Of a stretch of 64,000 nucleotides of DNA, positions 11,990-22,596 are shown piece after piece. The position numbers and the translations under genes were made by a program. The stretch is from Undaria pinnatifida (taxonomy: Eukaryota > Sar > Phaeophyceae > Laminariales > Alariaceae). Within the stretch, counting starts at the first letter, position 1. Every line of letters begins with the position of its first letter. Under the pieces are notes generated by a model. That model had not been told where the DNA came from. It did no database searches and saw only the letters and a list, made by a program, of their open reading frames with translations. Location of the stretch: positions 10,788,381-10,852,380 of the forward strand of contig JABAKD010000011.1 of the NCBI GenBank assembly GCA_012845835.1, in the 5' to 3' direction.

Positions 11990-12985
11990 GGACAATTCGT
12001 ATCCAGGGCTAAATCCGCCCAAACGACAGAATCTGGGGATGCTGCCGAAATGTCCCCGGGCGTTTAAAACTGACGAAAAAATCAGGATAAGGCGATCTCG
12101 AGGAGATTACGAATCGGTTCCGATCCAGTCTGGGTTGTTTCTTGGCCAAGATATGTAGACAAAGGAATTCTGTCGAAACTCAAGAATCCAGGTCTGCCGC
12201 CGAAACATCCCCGGAATTAAAAACAGCTGAAAAAAAAGGGTAAGGCGATCTTGAGGCCGAGATTCCGACTCCATTTTCCGATCCAGTCGGGGTTGTTTCT
12301 TTGCCGAGTGAAGCAGAAAAAGGGAATTATGCCGAAACGCAAGAATTCGGGGATGCCGCCGAAATATACCTGGGTTTTAAAGCAGCTGGGAAATTCAGGA
12401 AAAGGCGATCTAGAGGCGGAGATTCTGAAGCCGTTTTCCAATCCAGTCTCGGTTGTGATACGTAGAAGAAACGAAATTCTGCCGAAACGCAAAAACCCGG
12501 GGACGCCGCCGAAATGTCCCCGGGATTAAAAAAAGCTGAAAATTCGGGGTGAGGTGATCTCGAGGCGGAGATTCCGAATCCATTTCCCTACCCAGTCCGC
12601 GTTGTTTCTATGCGGAGTTATGCAGAAAAATGACTTCTGCCGAAAAACAAGAATCCGGGCATGTCGACGAATGTCCCCGAAATTTAAGCAGCTGAAAACT
12701 TCAGGGTAAGGCGATCTTGAGTCGGACATTCCGAATGCGTTTTCCGATCCAGTCGGCGTTTGTTCTTAGGCGAGTTAAGTAGAAACAGGGAAGTCTACCG
12801 AAAAACAAGAATCCGGGGACGCCACTGAAAATTTCAGGGATAGGCAGTCTCGAGGCGGAGAGCCCGAATACGTTTTCCGATCCAGTCGGGGTTGCTGTTT
12901 TGCCACGTTATATAGACAAAGGGGAGTCTGCCGAAAAACATGAATCCGGGGATGCCGTCAAAGTATCTCCGGAATTTAAGACAGC
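11990..12985 (+). repeat. Satellite of about 155 bp, seven copies
   Basis: Recurrent blocks TTCCGATCCAGTCGGGGTTG, CTGCCGAAA.. AAGAATCCGGG and GATGCCGCCGAAATGTCCCC occur near 12039, 12194, 12356, 12508, 12663, 12821 and 12953. Copies differ by substitutions and small indels. Confidence 0.8.
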
Positions 12986-13814
12986 TGAACCCCCCCCGCA
13001 CCCCCCCCCACTCCCTCTCCCTCTCCCTCCCTCCCTCCCCAAGAATAGTAAAAGTGCAGTCGGTTGAGTCTGAGAAACATGAAATAACATATTTTGCACG
13101 TAAATGAAACTGATATAAAACCTAGAAAAAGTAAGTCTGACAACAGATACAGATGAAGGAACCTCAACAATCAGGCTGACAAAAGTGTCAGAAGAACGAG
13201 ACTGATAATAATCTGAGAAATGAGCCAAACGAGACGAGTTTGAGAGATGAGACTAACGAAGAAAAAAACGTCAGCAACCAGTCTGCGAACTGATAAGTGA
13301 GACTGAGCCCTGTCATCCCAACCACTTAATATTTGGTCGCGCACTGCACCCGAGTCTCACTTTCTTCTTTCTATCGGATTCTATTAATATATCTGTCTCA
13401 ATACTTTTAAAACCTGGTGCTGCCGTAGTCTTGTAATATACCAGGTACCAGGTATAGCAATTGTATGTCTTCATCGTACTGCAACCCTTGGCATGCGAAA
13501 CACTTATCATACCAGGTACCGTATACATTGTGGGTGTGTATTTGATCCTGCATGGGTGTAAACAGACGTAAAGAAAGAACAAGGGATAAAAACAAATCAT
13601 ATACAGCAGTACCTGGTAGGAAGTTTAGCCCATCCGGAGCACGCCGGCAATGCGGAGCCCTTGTAAGACATACCAGATATATACCGGTATCATACATAGG
13701 AGAAAGGGTTTCAAAGTTCGAATTTCTGAAATTCGATTGCACTTGGTACCAGGTACTCGTACGTTTTTACGAACGGCGGCTTCACAAGTGCAATTTACAC
13801 GCAGGGCATATTAT

Positions 13815-13872
13815 AAAAATTACAATACACTCCAGCTGTGAGATCGAATATTTTGTCGAACCTCATCTTTAT
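13815..13872 (+). repeat. R3 5' fragment
   Basis: ATACACTCCAGCTGTGAGAT, then CGAATATTTTGTCGAACCTC. Stops after about 58 bp. Confidence 0.65.
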
Positions 13873-14004
13873 TGATTACATACGTAAGGTTAAAAAGGGT
13901 CAGCAGTAGACTCTTGTCATCCTTGCCGGCGGTTGCGCTGGGATTCGCATCTCGGCTGGTGCGCTTTGTGCGCGGGACTTTGTTGCGCGTTTGTTGCGAG
14001 TGAT

Positions 14005-14150
14005 CGTCCGTCGCCGAAAGTGCAAGAGCGGGAGTTGGCGAAATGCGATGCAAATCGACAATGCTGAAACTTGCGCGCAATAACCACGAAGGCAAGCACC
14101 GGGCGGTAGGGGAGACACCGGTGACCACGACTTTTCCTGACAGCCGATGA
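14005..14150 (+). mobile_element. R1 SINE body fragment, diverged
   Basis: Carries only the body of the family (CGAAAGTGCAAGAGCGGGAG, AATGCTGAAACTTGCGCGCA, GGCAAGCACCGGGCGG, GACCACGACTTTTCCTGACA). The tRNA-like head and A-tail are missing. Confidence 0.5.
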
Positions 14151-14529
14151 AGGTAACCCGCAGAATCTCCGTATATCTCCCGTATGTTATATCTTCCAAA
14201 TGAAATACAGCGGTACATGCTCGTGGAGTACATATGATATGTACAGGGTAGCGTATAGCTAATCGTACCATTAATACGTCGTATTTGAAGATGTATGTAC
14301 CGGTATTTATGATACAAGAAACAGTTTTTTCTACTGCGAGAAGGCCAGAGACGCCAGCCACCCAATTGCAACTGTAACTTTGCCAGTGGATACCGGTACA
14401 TTGTAACTACGTACGGTATACGGGGATGTACAGCAATGCCAATCAAGAGTGCTGCATTGCTACTGCTGTGCTTGCTGTATTTCTGTACAAACTGAAGTTG
14501 GCCATTGCCACATAATTCTTGTTCTAAAA

Positions 14530-14625
14530 ATAAAATACACTCCAGCTGTAAGATCGAAGACTAAGATTTCGTCTAAGCTCATATTTGCAAGCTGTGTGTG
14601 ATACTCCGATCGCGCGTACAACTGC
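14530..14625 (+). repeat. R3 partial copy facing the 14.7 kb copy
   Basis: Starts AAATACACTCCAGCTGTAAG and ends near CTCCGATCGCGCGTACAAC. With the next copy it makes a head-to-head inverted pair of about 375 bp. Confidence 0.7.
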
Positions 14626-14724
14626 TGTGTGTGTCTACGGGTTATGTACCAGTATCATACCTGGTACAGCACTGCTGCGATACCAAGTACTCTGTAATTT
14701 ACATGCACACATATACTACAGCAG

Positions 14725-14905
14725 TACTTTTGACCCTGATAGCTACATTACTGTAGTTGCAAGGGGAGTCGCCGACCTATATCCTTGATGGGCACACACA
14801 ACCCGTAATACGCGCGATCGGAGTATCACACATAGCTTGCAAAGATGAGTTTCGACAAAATATTCGATCTCACAGCTGGAGTATATTTTATTTTTATAAT
14901 TTAAA
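14725..14905 (-). repeat. R3 dispersed element, full copy
   Basis: Minus-orientation copy running from TTTTGACCCTGATAGC through GGGGAGTCGCCGACCTATAT, CGCGCGATCGGAGTATCACA and GATGAGTTTCGACAAAATAT to CGATCTCACAGCTGGAGTAT and an A+T-rich end. A second partial copy (14530-14625) faces it in the opposite orientation. Confidence 0.8.
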
Positions 14906-14919
14906 ACAAAAAAAAAATC

Positions 14920-15047
14920 CTTGATGAGGACACACAACCCGTAATACGCGCGATCGGAGTATCACACACAGCTTGCAAAGATGAGTTTCGACAAAATATT
15001 CGACCTCACAGCTGGAGTGTATTTTTATTTTTATAATATACTACAGT
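14920..15047 (-). repeat. R3 partial copy
   Basis: Minus-orientation copy from CCTTGATGAGGACACACAAC to ACAGCTGGAGTGTATTTTTA, in tandem with the 14.7 kb copy. Confidence 0.75.
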
Positions 15048-15077
15048 AGGTATAGCTGGTACTACTGTTACTGCCGC

Positions 15078-15087
15078 TGTTGTTGTT

Positions 15088-15158
<71 letters not shown>

Positions 15159-15160
15159 AG
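15078..15160 (+). repeat. (GTT)n microsatellite, about 80 bp
   Basis: Almost pure GTT with one GTTATT interruption near the left end. It is continuous with the tail of the inverted R2 element. Confidence 0.95.
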
Positions 15161-15283
15161 TTTTTTCATCCTCCGGCGGATGGGGAAAAATAAAGCTTTA
15201 GCTCACCACACTTCAACGTATTTTCATACGCGTCGTGTGTCGATTTAACTCAGTTGCTTTCGCAGCCCAACGCTATCTGGGTG
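15161..15283 (-). mobile_element. R2 element, long form, tail joined to (GTT)n
   Basis: Inverted copy: CATCCTCCGGCGGATG at 15168, then TAAAGCTTTAGCTCACC, ATTTTCATACGCG and CTCAGTTGCTTTCGCAGCCC. The 3' tail side (low coordinates) passes directly into a GTT microsatellite of about 80 bp. Confidence 0.78.
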
Positions 15284-15734
15284 TACCTGGTACTGCTGTG
15301 CACGATTCATACGAACCCGATGGTAGCATCCGAGTATTTGAAGAGACACATCCATACAGAGACTACTGCATAAAATCCTGCCAAAAAATAAGCATACCTG
15401 GTACATACCAGGTAATACACAGCAGTACGTCGAGTCTCACTTACCTGCATTGGCGCATTGATGTTAAAAAATGCCTTATTTAGTAGGCTACGCATTTGTG
15501 TCCATGGCGCTCCGAATTCTCTGCACTGAAAATCAAGCTCCTCTCCACGTTTTGATAACATTTCTCAAATTGAGGTGGACCTTTGGTTCGCTTCTTCCAC
15601 CATCGTGACCGCCGGCCTCGACAGTACCGGGGAGGGCCGCGTCATGCCCAGTTGGTCGAAGGCTAAGATTGACACCATATGATTTCGGCCAATCCAAAAA
15701 TGTTTCGGCGTTTCGACATAGTCTATATAAACAA

Positions 15735-15806
15735 GAGTTGTATACAGAGTTTCGACAACATATTCGATCTCACAGCTGGAGTGTATTTTAATTTTTATAA
15801 TATGTA
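15735..15806 (-). repeat. R3 fragment
   Basis: GAGTTTCGACAACATATTCG, then ATCTCACAGCTGGAGTGTAT and an A+T-rich end. Confidence 0.65.
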
Positions 15807-15954
15807 TAAACATAAAGGCGTTTTTCGAGAGTGTACGAATAAAGCACAGGTGTGTGTTCCAACTGCCTCAATAATGGGCTGGAGCTGCTGCTGCTCAATT
15901 AGTCCCTGGGTGACGAATGGTTGGTCGAGTTTATGATGGAAACTCGCACGCGTG

Positions 15955-16294
15955 TCTGCCATATATTTATATATGTTTTATTTATTTTTTCTCACACTTC
16001 TACTTTCCAGCTTCTGGACAAGCCGTGGCCACAGGTGTCGTTCCTTCCCCCCCGGTTGTTGCCTTCAATTTTCAGTGCGCATAGGGTTCAGCAATCCCAC
16101 TGCTCGTCGATTTGTCATCGAGTGTTGTGAACTACCGCTCTCGCGCTTTCCGAAAGACAATTTGCGCACAATAACAAGTCCCTACGAATATATACGAGAA
16201 TGCACTGGGGGACTCGAGCTCACGAAACTGGTGACCTACACCAGGCTCGAGGATAACCTGATACGCCACCGGGGCGACCGACTATCTGCCATAT
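15955..16294 (-). mobile_element. R1 tRNA-derived SINE, 320 bp, with perfect 10-bp target-site duplication
   Basis: The element occupies 15965-16284 on the minus strand and is flanked by TCTGCCATAT at 15955-15964 and 16285-16294, a perfect duplication. Read on the minus strand, the head has an A-box-like TGGCGTATCAGG and a B-box-like segment (GAGCTCGAGTCC here, GAGTTCGAATCC in the 49.7 kb copy). A unique body of about 230 bp follows, then an A-rich tail at the low-coordinate end. This is the best-preserved copy and defines the family ends. Confidence 0.85.
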
Positions 16295-16404
16295 TGGCTA
16301 ACCAGGTATACCATAGCTTTATTAATAGCTCTATGTATAACGAGATACATTTGCTCTACTCGACGAGCCGTTCCAAGAGTGGTTTTCAGCACGTACTTGT
16401 GTCG

Positions 16405-16842
16405 ATCCGAAAACCGAAAATGGAGGTTTCAGCACCTTCGCAGGCGTATTTGACCCGCGGAACGGGAAAATCGTGCCCGCTCTTCTCGTAAATATCCGAC
16501 TAGCTTTTTTTCGAGACGCATCCAACGACGTTTGCCGTTTGTTCAGGACATCAGTTTGAAGTTTTCAACAAAAAAAAATACGAAGACAGTTCCGAATGTA
16601 TGTTGCAGTTTCATCCGAAAAAATGGCCTATTATTCGGACATAGAGCGTCCGAAACTGATTTTGAGGACACGACGGTGTATCGAGCAAAATCAAACTCTT
16701 CTCCTGAAAAGCGGCAAACGTCGTTGGAAGCGCCTCGCAAAAAGGCTGGTCGGACTTTGAGAAGAGCGGGCCCGGTTCTCCCTCTCCTCGTGTCAAAAAC
16801 GCTTGCGAAGGTGCTGAAACTTGCTTTGTCGGTTTGCAGAAT
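16405..16842. mobile_element. Fold-back element with inverted arms of about 150 bp
   Basis: Left arm about 16405-16560, right arm about 16688-16842. Matching blocks (right arm, and left arm complement) include GGCAAACGTCGTTGGA, GAAGAGCGGGC and GCGAAGGTGCTGAAAC. The spacer is about 130 bp. No open frame spans it. It may be a non-autonomous transposon or a processed inverted duplication. Confidence 0.75.
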
Positions 16843-17009
16843 AGTTGTATTATAAGAGATGGCTTAATATCACAGCATTAGCGGTATGGACCGCAACATT
16901 GCATTTTCGGATCGAGAATACATTACCACAATAACAATAACAACGCTTCTACACTGTACAGCGGTTAGCTGTAGCATAAGTGTGGACGTCGCATATTATT
17001 TACTTTGGC

Positions 17010-17195
17010 GTCCCGGTGTCAGCCGTCAGCCCTGTTACGTACGTATTACGTCGGTGCCAAGTATAAATTTAGGGCTATTAATAATACCATGACCAAACAA
17101 CAATTCGCTTCGACCGACCCTTCCGTTGTCCGATTGTCTTCGAATCGCGCCGACTCACGGTTGCGCGTCAGCGCAGAGCCTTGTACATAATAGGG
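17010..17195 (+). repeat. R5 dispersed repeat, copy 1
   Basis: GTCAGCCGTCAGCCCTGTTA, TTAGGGCTATTAATA, AATTCGCTTCGACCGACCCT and GCGCGTCAGCGCAGAGCCTT match the complement of 61430-61625. Confidence 0.75.
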
Positions 17196-18364
17196 CAATA
17201 TAAAAAAAAGGGTATACCCGGTCACTTTGCTATCGAAAACGGGTACACTCTAAAACCAAGTCAAAAACGCACCCCACGGGCCATGCGATTGGTCAACACA
17301 AAATCGTACCTGATTTTGATGGATGATGTCCCGGTTATACCAGAAAATGACCATTATGCTTGGCTTTCACCCGTTTTTGGTTATCTACGTAAGCCAATCA
17401 GACGCCTTCATTCATTTATGTTTCCAACTAATCAGAGGTCAAAGATTTATCTCCTCTATAAGAACGCCACCACTATAGCTGGGATGGAACGCCATCGTCG
17501 TGAAATATAGGCCACGAGCCTCACAGCACCTTCCACAGCCTTCCACATTACACACCACGTCACCCCTGTTGCACAAGTATGTATATAGCTCTTTTATTTT
17601 CTCCTCCGACGGGCGAGCACCATGGCCACTGGCCACACAGACTGCACAGAACAGCTCGTCTGGCTTATCATACCCTTTGTGTAGGCTCTCTGTTTGGCAG
17701 CACGAAGGCACTTCGTTTGGCTGCCGCGGGGTCGTACCTGGCAACCGGTGGCCATGGGCACAGGGCCTCCTGGGCGACAAAATGATTACTCGAGCTCCGG
17801 GGCGGCCGTGCCACCGGAGCCGAAGCCGAAGCAGGACCGATCATACCATTTCGTACAAATACTACTATGATCATGCTCTGCTTGCTTTCGAAGTCATGGA
17901 ACAAACACGGCATTACATGCTTGACGAGTGCAATGATACGTGGTGCGTATCGTATCGTATTAATAGTACGAATGAATGAATGTCGTCACAACAACGGATA
18001 CTGCATGCATTCCAATACCAAATACTAACTATACCTTGTACACAAGCAGTAGTTCACGCATACCATGTACCAGTACACCTCACACACGTATAGCGTCAGC
18101 AGGCTCTACAAAACGAGACGTTCATCGATGGGCCGTCGCGTGGCTCGTAGGGAGCGTTTTTGACTTGGTTTTCAGAGTGTACCCGTTTTTTGAGAAAAAC
18201 CCGACAGGGTATACCCGTGTTTGGTTATTGCCCTACATTATATCCACGTGTGTGTTTATCTTCACATTAAATCGGTTCTTTCTACCCAACGCCATCACCA
18301 TTAGAGAACACCTGTTGTTCATCCCGATTGTTTAACCTAGAGAGAGGCAAATTCTGTGGTCAAG

Positions 18365-18560
18365 AGTATTTTTTTCTTTTTTTCATCCCATTTACTATCC
18401 TCGCACTACTCTCGCTTTCCCTCCCAGTAGTAACTCAGATCTGGGGTCACGTAGCGGGCCCTCCTCCCCCCTCCCCGCTACGGTACGTGCCTTCACCTTT
18501 TATCGCGAGAAGAATTCAACATTTTTTTCCCTTGTCGACTCGCGTCGACAGGGTACAAGG
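18365..18560 (-). repeat. R6 dispersed repeat, copy 1
   Basis: Shares ATCGCGAGAAGAATTCA, CCCTCCCCGCTACGGTAC and CTCGCACTACTCTCGC with 49365-49555. The minus strand ends in GATGAAAAAAAGAAAAAAA, an A-rich tail suggesting retroposition. Confidence 0.7.
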
Positions 18561-18586
18561 TATGTCTTAACTTTCTTCGACCTTGT

Positions 18587-18655
18587 TGGAACGGTTGGAA
18601 TGGAACGAGGGTTGTGCGCATTAATTCGTTCGTTCCGTTCCAACGTTCCAACCTG
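18587..18655. repeat. Strong hairpin of TTGGAACG repeats
   Basis: The left arm TTGGAACGGTTGGAATGGAA pairs with the right arm TTCCGTTCCAACGTTCCAA, with one indel and one mismatch. The loop is about 22 nt. Confidence 0.7.
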
Positions 18656-19757
18656 TTTGTGTCTGCTATGAACTGGTGAATTCTGGACAACCAACCCAAA
18701 CAGGTAATAGCTCAACTGACCTTCGCGGCGGGACCGTGCAGCACGACTCTAGTGCAGGGGTACCTTCACGTGGGCAGCGATCGCTCCAGACACAAGAGAA
18801 CAGCTTCATACGCAAATATATCGCAAGGCAAGCCTCACAGAAGACGGTGCAATCCATCCAAGCGGCACCATCGGGACAGATATAGTAGTTGTGATATTGC
18901 CCTCGTGGCTCGACGAAGGCTACTGAAATTTCTACGAACATGGGTGCCATACTTTTTCCAAAACAATATATCGCCAGTGCCTCGTTCGCAACCCAGTATT
19001 TTGCCTCGTGAGCCTGCTGGTCAGGCCATGGCGGTATCGCGTGGCTCCTGCCGCGGGCGAGCCCTACGGCGTCCACATGCGCTCCACCCCGTGAGTCACA
19101 AGCCACCCCATGTACACCCATACCCTCGCGGGTCTCCAGTGTATGAAGCAACACTTCCAGGACCAATCAGTTGCCGTACATCTCGTTCCACGTGGGCCGT
19201 TCGTGTTCGCTGCACAAGATTAACTACTCTGGGACATATTCTTCCGCCTTGTATTCTTCCTCTTACAAAATTTACGGTCAGGGTGGGAACGTTATCAATC
19301 TATTCGATTTGATAACCAATCAACTGCGAGCAAAATTTCCTTGTCGTTCCTGCTTCCAGGCGTTCTAATGTTCCAATGCCTTTTGAGGGGAGTTGAGACA
19401 TCGCCGCACAGACTGCTGTGAAACAGAGAAACCACAAACAACTTGTAGTCACAAATGTACAGAGGGCAGCAAATGAAATGTCAGCATACCTGGTACGAAT
19501 AACAGCAAGAACAACTCCAATAAGAAACTACAGCAGTAGTAGATTAAAAGAAAAACGGGGTACTTGTACAGCAAATACAGAGTGTTGCTTTCTACACGTC
19601 GTATTAGTAGATATAGCCAACAGCAGTAGTACAGCGGCTGCTGCTGCACTGCTGTAAGTATTACTACGACGAGCGCTGCCACTGGTGCTCTCTCTGTGCT
19701 GCTGCTGTACTACGACTATTTACAGCGCTGCCGCTGCTGCCGCTGCCCTGTGCTGCT

Positions 19758-19933
19758 GCTGCCCGTATCATACGCCAAGTGCCAGGGTGTAAACGTGTGA
19801 ACGACGGTTGGTCGAGCTGCCCGTATCATACGTCAAGTGCCAGGGTGTAAACGTGTGAACGACGGTTGGTCGAGCTGCCCGTATCATACGCCAAGTGCCA
19901 GGGTGTAAACGTGTGAATGACGGTTGGTCGAGC
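19758..19933 (+). repeat. 58-bp tandem repeat, three near-identical copies
   Basis: Units start at 19758, 19816 and 19874 with GCTGCCCGTATCATACG and end GACGGTTGGTCGA. The copies differ by one or two bases, so the expansion is recent. Confidence 0.9.
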
Positions 19934-20314
19934 GTAATGTCTGCTGCTGACCGCTTGAGTTGTTGCTGTACGTTGTATTATGCGCATGAATACGTACGTA
20001 TTGTTGACGATGCAGTTACTGTTGTACTCACACCGCTACTAATGAGCCCACACCCCACCATTAACAGAGTGTTGATGGGCAATAGGCAGATAGACAGTAG
20101 GGTCTGCTGTCGCTTTCACAGCCTCGGCTTTTTAGATTGATTTACCTGTCATACTTCTCTCGATCTCTACGTGCTATTAAAAGGGCATACGCCGGAGTCG
20201 GCGTCGGGCACCAGCCCACCGCCGTGGCGAACCCTGTTCGCAACATTTTTGAGGGTACTGGATGGCGTACAGCACGCCATACCCGTACAGCAGTAGCATT
20301 ACGTGTTATATTAT

Positions 20315-20490
20315 TCATTATAAAAATTAAAATAAACTCCAGCTGTGAGATCGAAGATTTTATCGAAACTCATCTTTGCAAGCTGTGTGTGATACTCCGA
20401 TCGCGCGTATTACGAGTTGTGTGTCCTCATCAAGGATATAGGTCGGCGACTCCCCTTGCAACTACAGTGTAGCTATCAGGGTCAACATGG
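20315..20490 (+). repeat. R3 full copy at the start of the G-tract array
   Basis: Plus copy from TATAAAAATTAAAATAAACT to GCTATCAGGGTCAACA. It is repeated as the next copy 265 bp later and followed each time by the R4 sub-unit CAGTCTGTGCGCGGAAAC. Confidence 0.8.
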
Positions 20491-22266
20491 TGATGTTAGG
20501 CAGTCTGTGCGCGGAAACAATAAAACCCGTTTCTGAGGGGGACAAAATCTGACAGCTGTGCAAGGAAATGCATCAGTTTATTATAAAAATTAAAATACAC
20601 TCCAGCTGTGAGATCGAAGATTTCGTCGAAACTCATCTTTGCAAGCTGTGTGTGATACTCCGATCGCGCGCATTACGAGTTGTGTGTCCTCATTAAGGAT
20701 ATAGGTCGGCGACTCCCCTTACAGCTACAGTGTAGCTATCAGGGTCAACAGGATGATTTTAGTCAGTCTGTGCGCGGAAACTATAAAACCCGTTTCTGAG
20801 GGGGACAAAATCTGACAGCTGTGAAGGCAAAGGGGGGGCCTGGTTTTGATCAAAAGCGAGCGGGTTTGGAGGGGGGCGGGGGGGGGGGGGGGGGGGAAAG
20901 GGGCAATTTGTGCATGTAAGCTATAAATCCTTTCGAGGGGATAAATCTGACGGTTTTGGCACCAGTATATTATTGGGGGCGGGGGGGGGGGGGGGGGGGG
21001 GGGGTTGGCGCGGGGGGGGGGGGGGGGGGGCAGCTCGATATGTGCCTGGAAACTATACATTATTTCGAGGGGACAAATGTGACATTTTTGGAAATAATAC
21101 ATCAGTTTATCGTGTATATTCTGGGGTAAGTCGTACAATCAGTGAGTAAAGAGAGGGTGGAGTGTTCGAGGGGGTGGGGTTGGGATGGGTTGGGGGGGGA
21201 GGGTGGGGGGTGGGGGCGGGGGCGGGGGGCGGGGGGGGGGGGGGGAAGGGCTTTAGGTGAGGGGTTTGTTATACGTGTGGTGCTAGGTCTAGGCGAAGGT
21301 GCGGGTGATGGGGAAGAAAGGGGCGTTCGAGGCGGGGGGGGGGGGGGACACAGCGGCATGGATGGCTCTCGAAAGATAATGAGGTGATATCCTGTGCGTG
21401 AAGTGTTTATTAATGTGGCGGATTTCGATATTTGGTGGGGCGTTTGAGTAAGGGAGAGCAAGAGGGGGGGGGGGGGGGGGAGGTTTTTGAGGAGGTTTAG
21501 GTCACAAATAATATTCAAATACACTTCGGCTGTGAGATCAAAGATATGTATCAGCTTGTTATACGCGTGGTGCTAGGTCTACGTGATCGTGCAGGTGGTC
21601 GGGAAGGAGGGGGCGTTGGAGGGGGGGGGGGGGGGGAAACACAGCGGCATGGATGGCTCTCGAAAGATAATGAGGTGATATCCTGTGCGTGAAGTGTTTG
21701 TTAATGTGGCGGATTTTGATATTTGGTGGGGCGTTTGAGTAAGGGAGAGCAAGAGGGGGGGGGGGGGGGATTTTTAGGAGGTTTAGGTCACAAATAATAT
21801 TCAAATACACTTCGGCTGTGAGATCAAAGATATGTAGCAGCTTGTTATACGCGTGGTGCTAGGTCTAGGCGATCGTGTAGGTGGTCGGAAAAGAGGGGGC
21901 GTTGGAGGGGGGGGGGGGGGGAAATAATTGAAACCTTCGTCATGGATGGTCAGAAAGATAATGATGTGGTATCAACTGCGTATAGGTGTTTATTACTCAG
22001 GCCGATTTTGATTGTGAGTGGGGCGTTTGGACAGATATCAAGTGAATCCTGTAAGTCAAATATCCGGCGAGGGGAGGGCGGAGTTTTTAAGGACGCGGGG
22101 GCCTGATTTTGATCAAAAGGGAGGCGGGAGGGGGGGAGGGGGGGAGGGGACGGGTGGGGCAGGTCAAATTTGTGCGTGGAAACTATAAATATTTCTTGTG
22201 GAGGAGGGGGGGGGAATGTGGCGGGGGGGGGGCGGGGGCGGGGGGGGAAGGCTTTAGGTCGCATAG
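20491..22266 (+). repeat. R4 G-tract array, copy 1
   Basis: Alternation of short unique blocks with long G runs, including 24 G at 20981-21004 and 19 G at 21012-21030. Blocks of one series share GGAAACTATAAA or AGCTATAAAT followed by a TTTCGAGGGGACAAAT-like segment (20501, 20766, 20915, 21045, 22175). A second series is three copies of a 290-bp unit marked by TGCTAGGTCT at 21281, 21571 and 21857. These units also carry AATACACTTCGGCTGTGAGA, a variant of the R3 end. Long poly-Pro or poly-Gly open frames here are by-products of the runs. Confidence 0.85.
20580..20752 (+). repeat. R3 full copy
   Basis: Second tandem copy, near-identical to 20315-20490, leading straight into the G-rich units of R4. 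Confidence 0.8.
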
Positions 22267-22269
22267 ATG

Positions 22270-22596
22270 TAGCATAGTGACCGGTCGCCCCGGTGGCGTA
22301 TCAGGTTATCCTCGAGCCTGGTATAGGTCAGTTTCGTGAGTTCGAGCCCCGCCGAGTGCATACTCGTATAAATTCGTTGGGACTTTTTCTTGTGGGCAAA
22401 TTGACTTGCGGAAAGCGCGAGAGCGTGAGTTAGCAACACTCGATGAACAATCGACGAGCAGTGGGATTGCTGAACCCTATGCGCGATAAAACTTGAAGGC
22501 AAGAACCGGGGAGGAGAAGGGAAGGCACCTGTGACCACGGCTTGTCCAGAAGCTGGAAAGTAAGAGTGTGCAAAAGAAAAAAAGAAAAAAAAAAGC
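22270..22596 (+). mobile_element. R1 tRNA-derived SINE copy
   Basis: The plus-strand copy starts GGTCGCCCCGGTGGCGTATC and has the B-box-like GAGTTCGAGCC near 22338. It carries the shared body (GCTGAACCCTATGCGCGATA near 22470) and ends in an A-rich tail near 22575-22592. Possible short target duplication AGCATA on both sides. It sits at the edge of the R4 G-tract array. Confidence 0.75.

Noticed and set aside
14840..14870. Hammerhead ribozyme in R3 (GATGAGTTTCGACGAAA)
   Set aside because: The order GATGA, short TTCG-capped stem, GAAA looks like a hammerhead core, but the essential C and U before GATGA are A in every copy, and most copies also lose the CGAAA.
17439..19166. Two Cys-rich minus-strand frames (17439-17780, 18666-19166) as zinc-finger genes
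   Set aside because: The Cys spacing fits no known finger, the two frames do not align with each other, and no splice structure joins them.
19758..19933. CRISPR-like array
   Set aside because: The 58-bp units are directly adjacent with no variable spacers, so this is an ordinary tandem repeat in eukaryotic DNA.
20725..21524. Proline-rich proteins encoded by the G/C-run arrays
   Set aside because: Poly-Pro and poly-Gly frames follow automatically from long C and G runs, and frames change between copies with run length.
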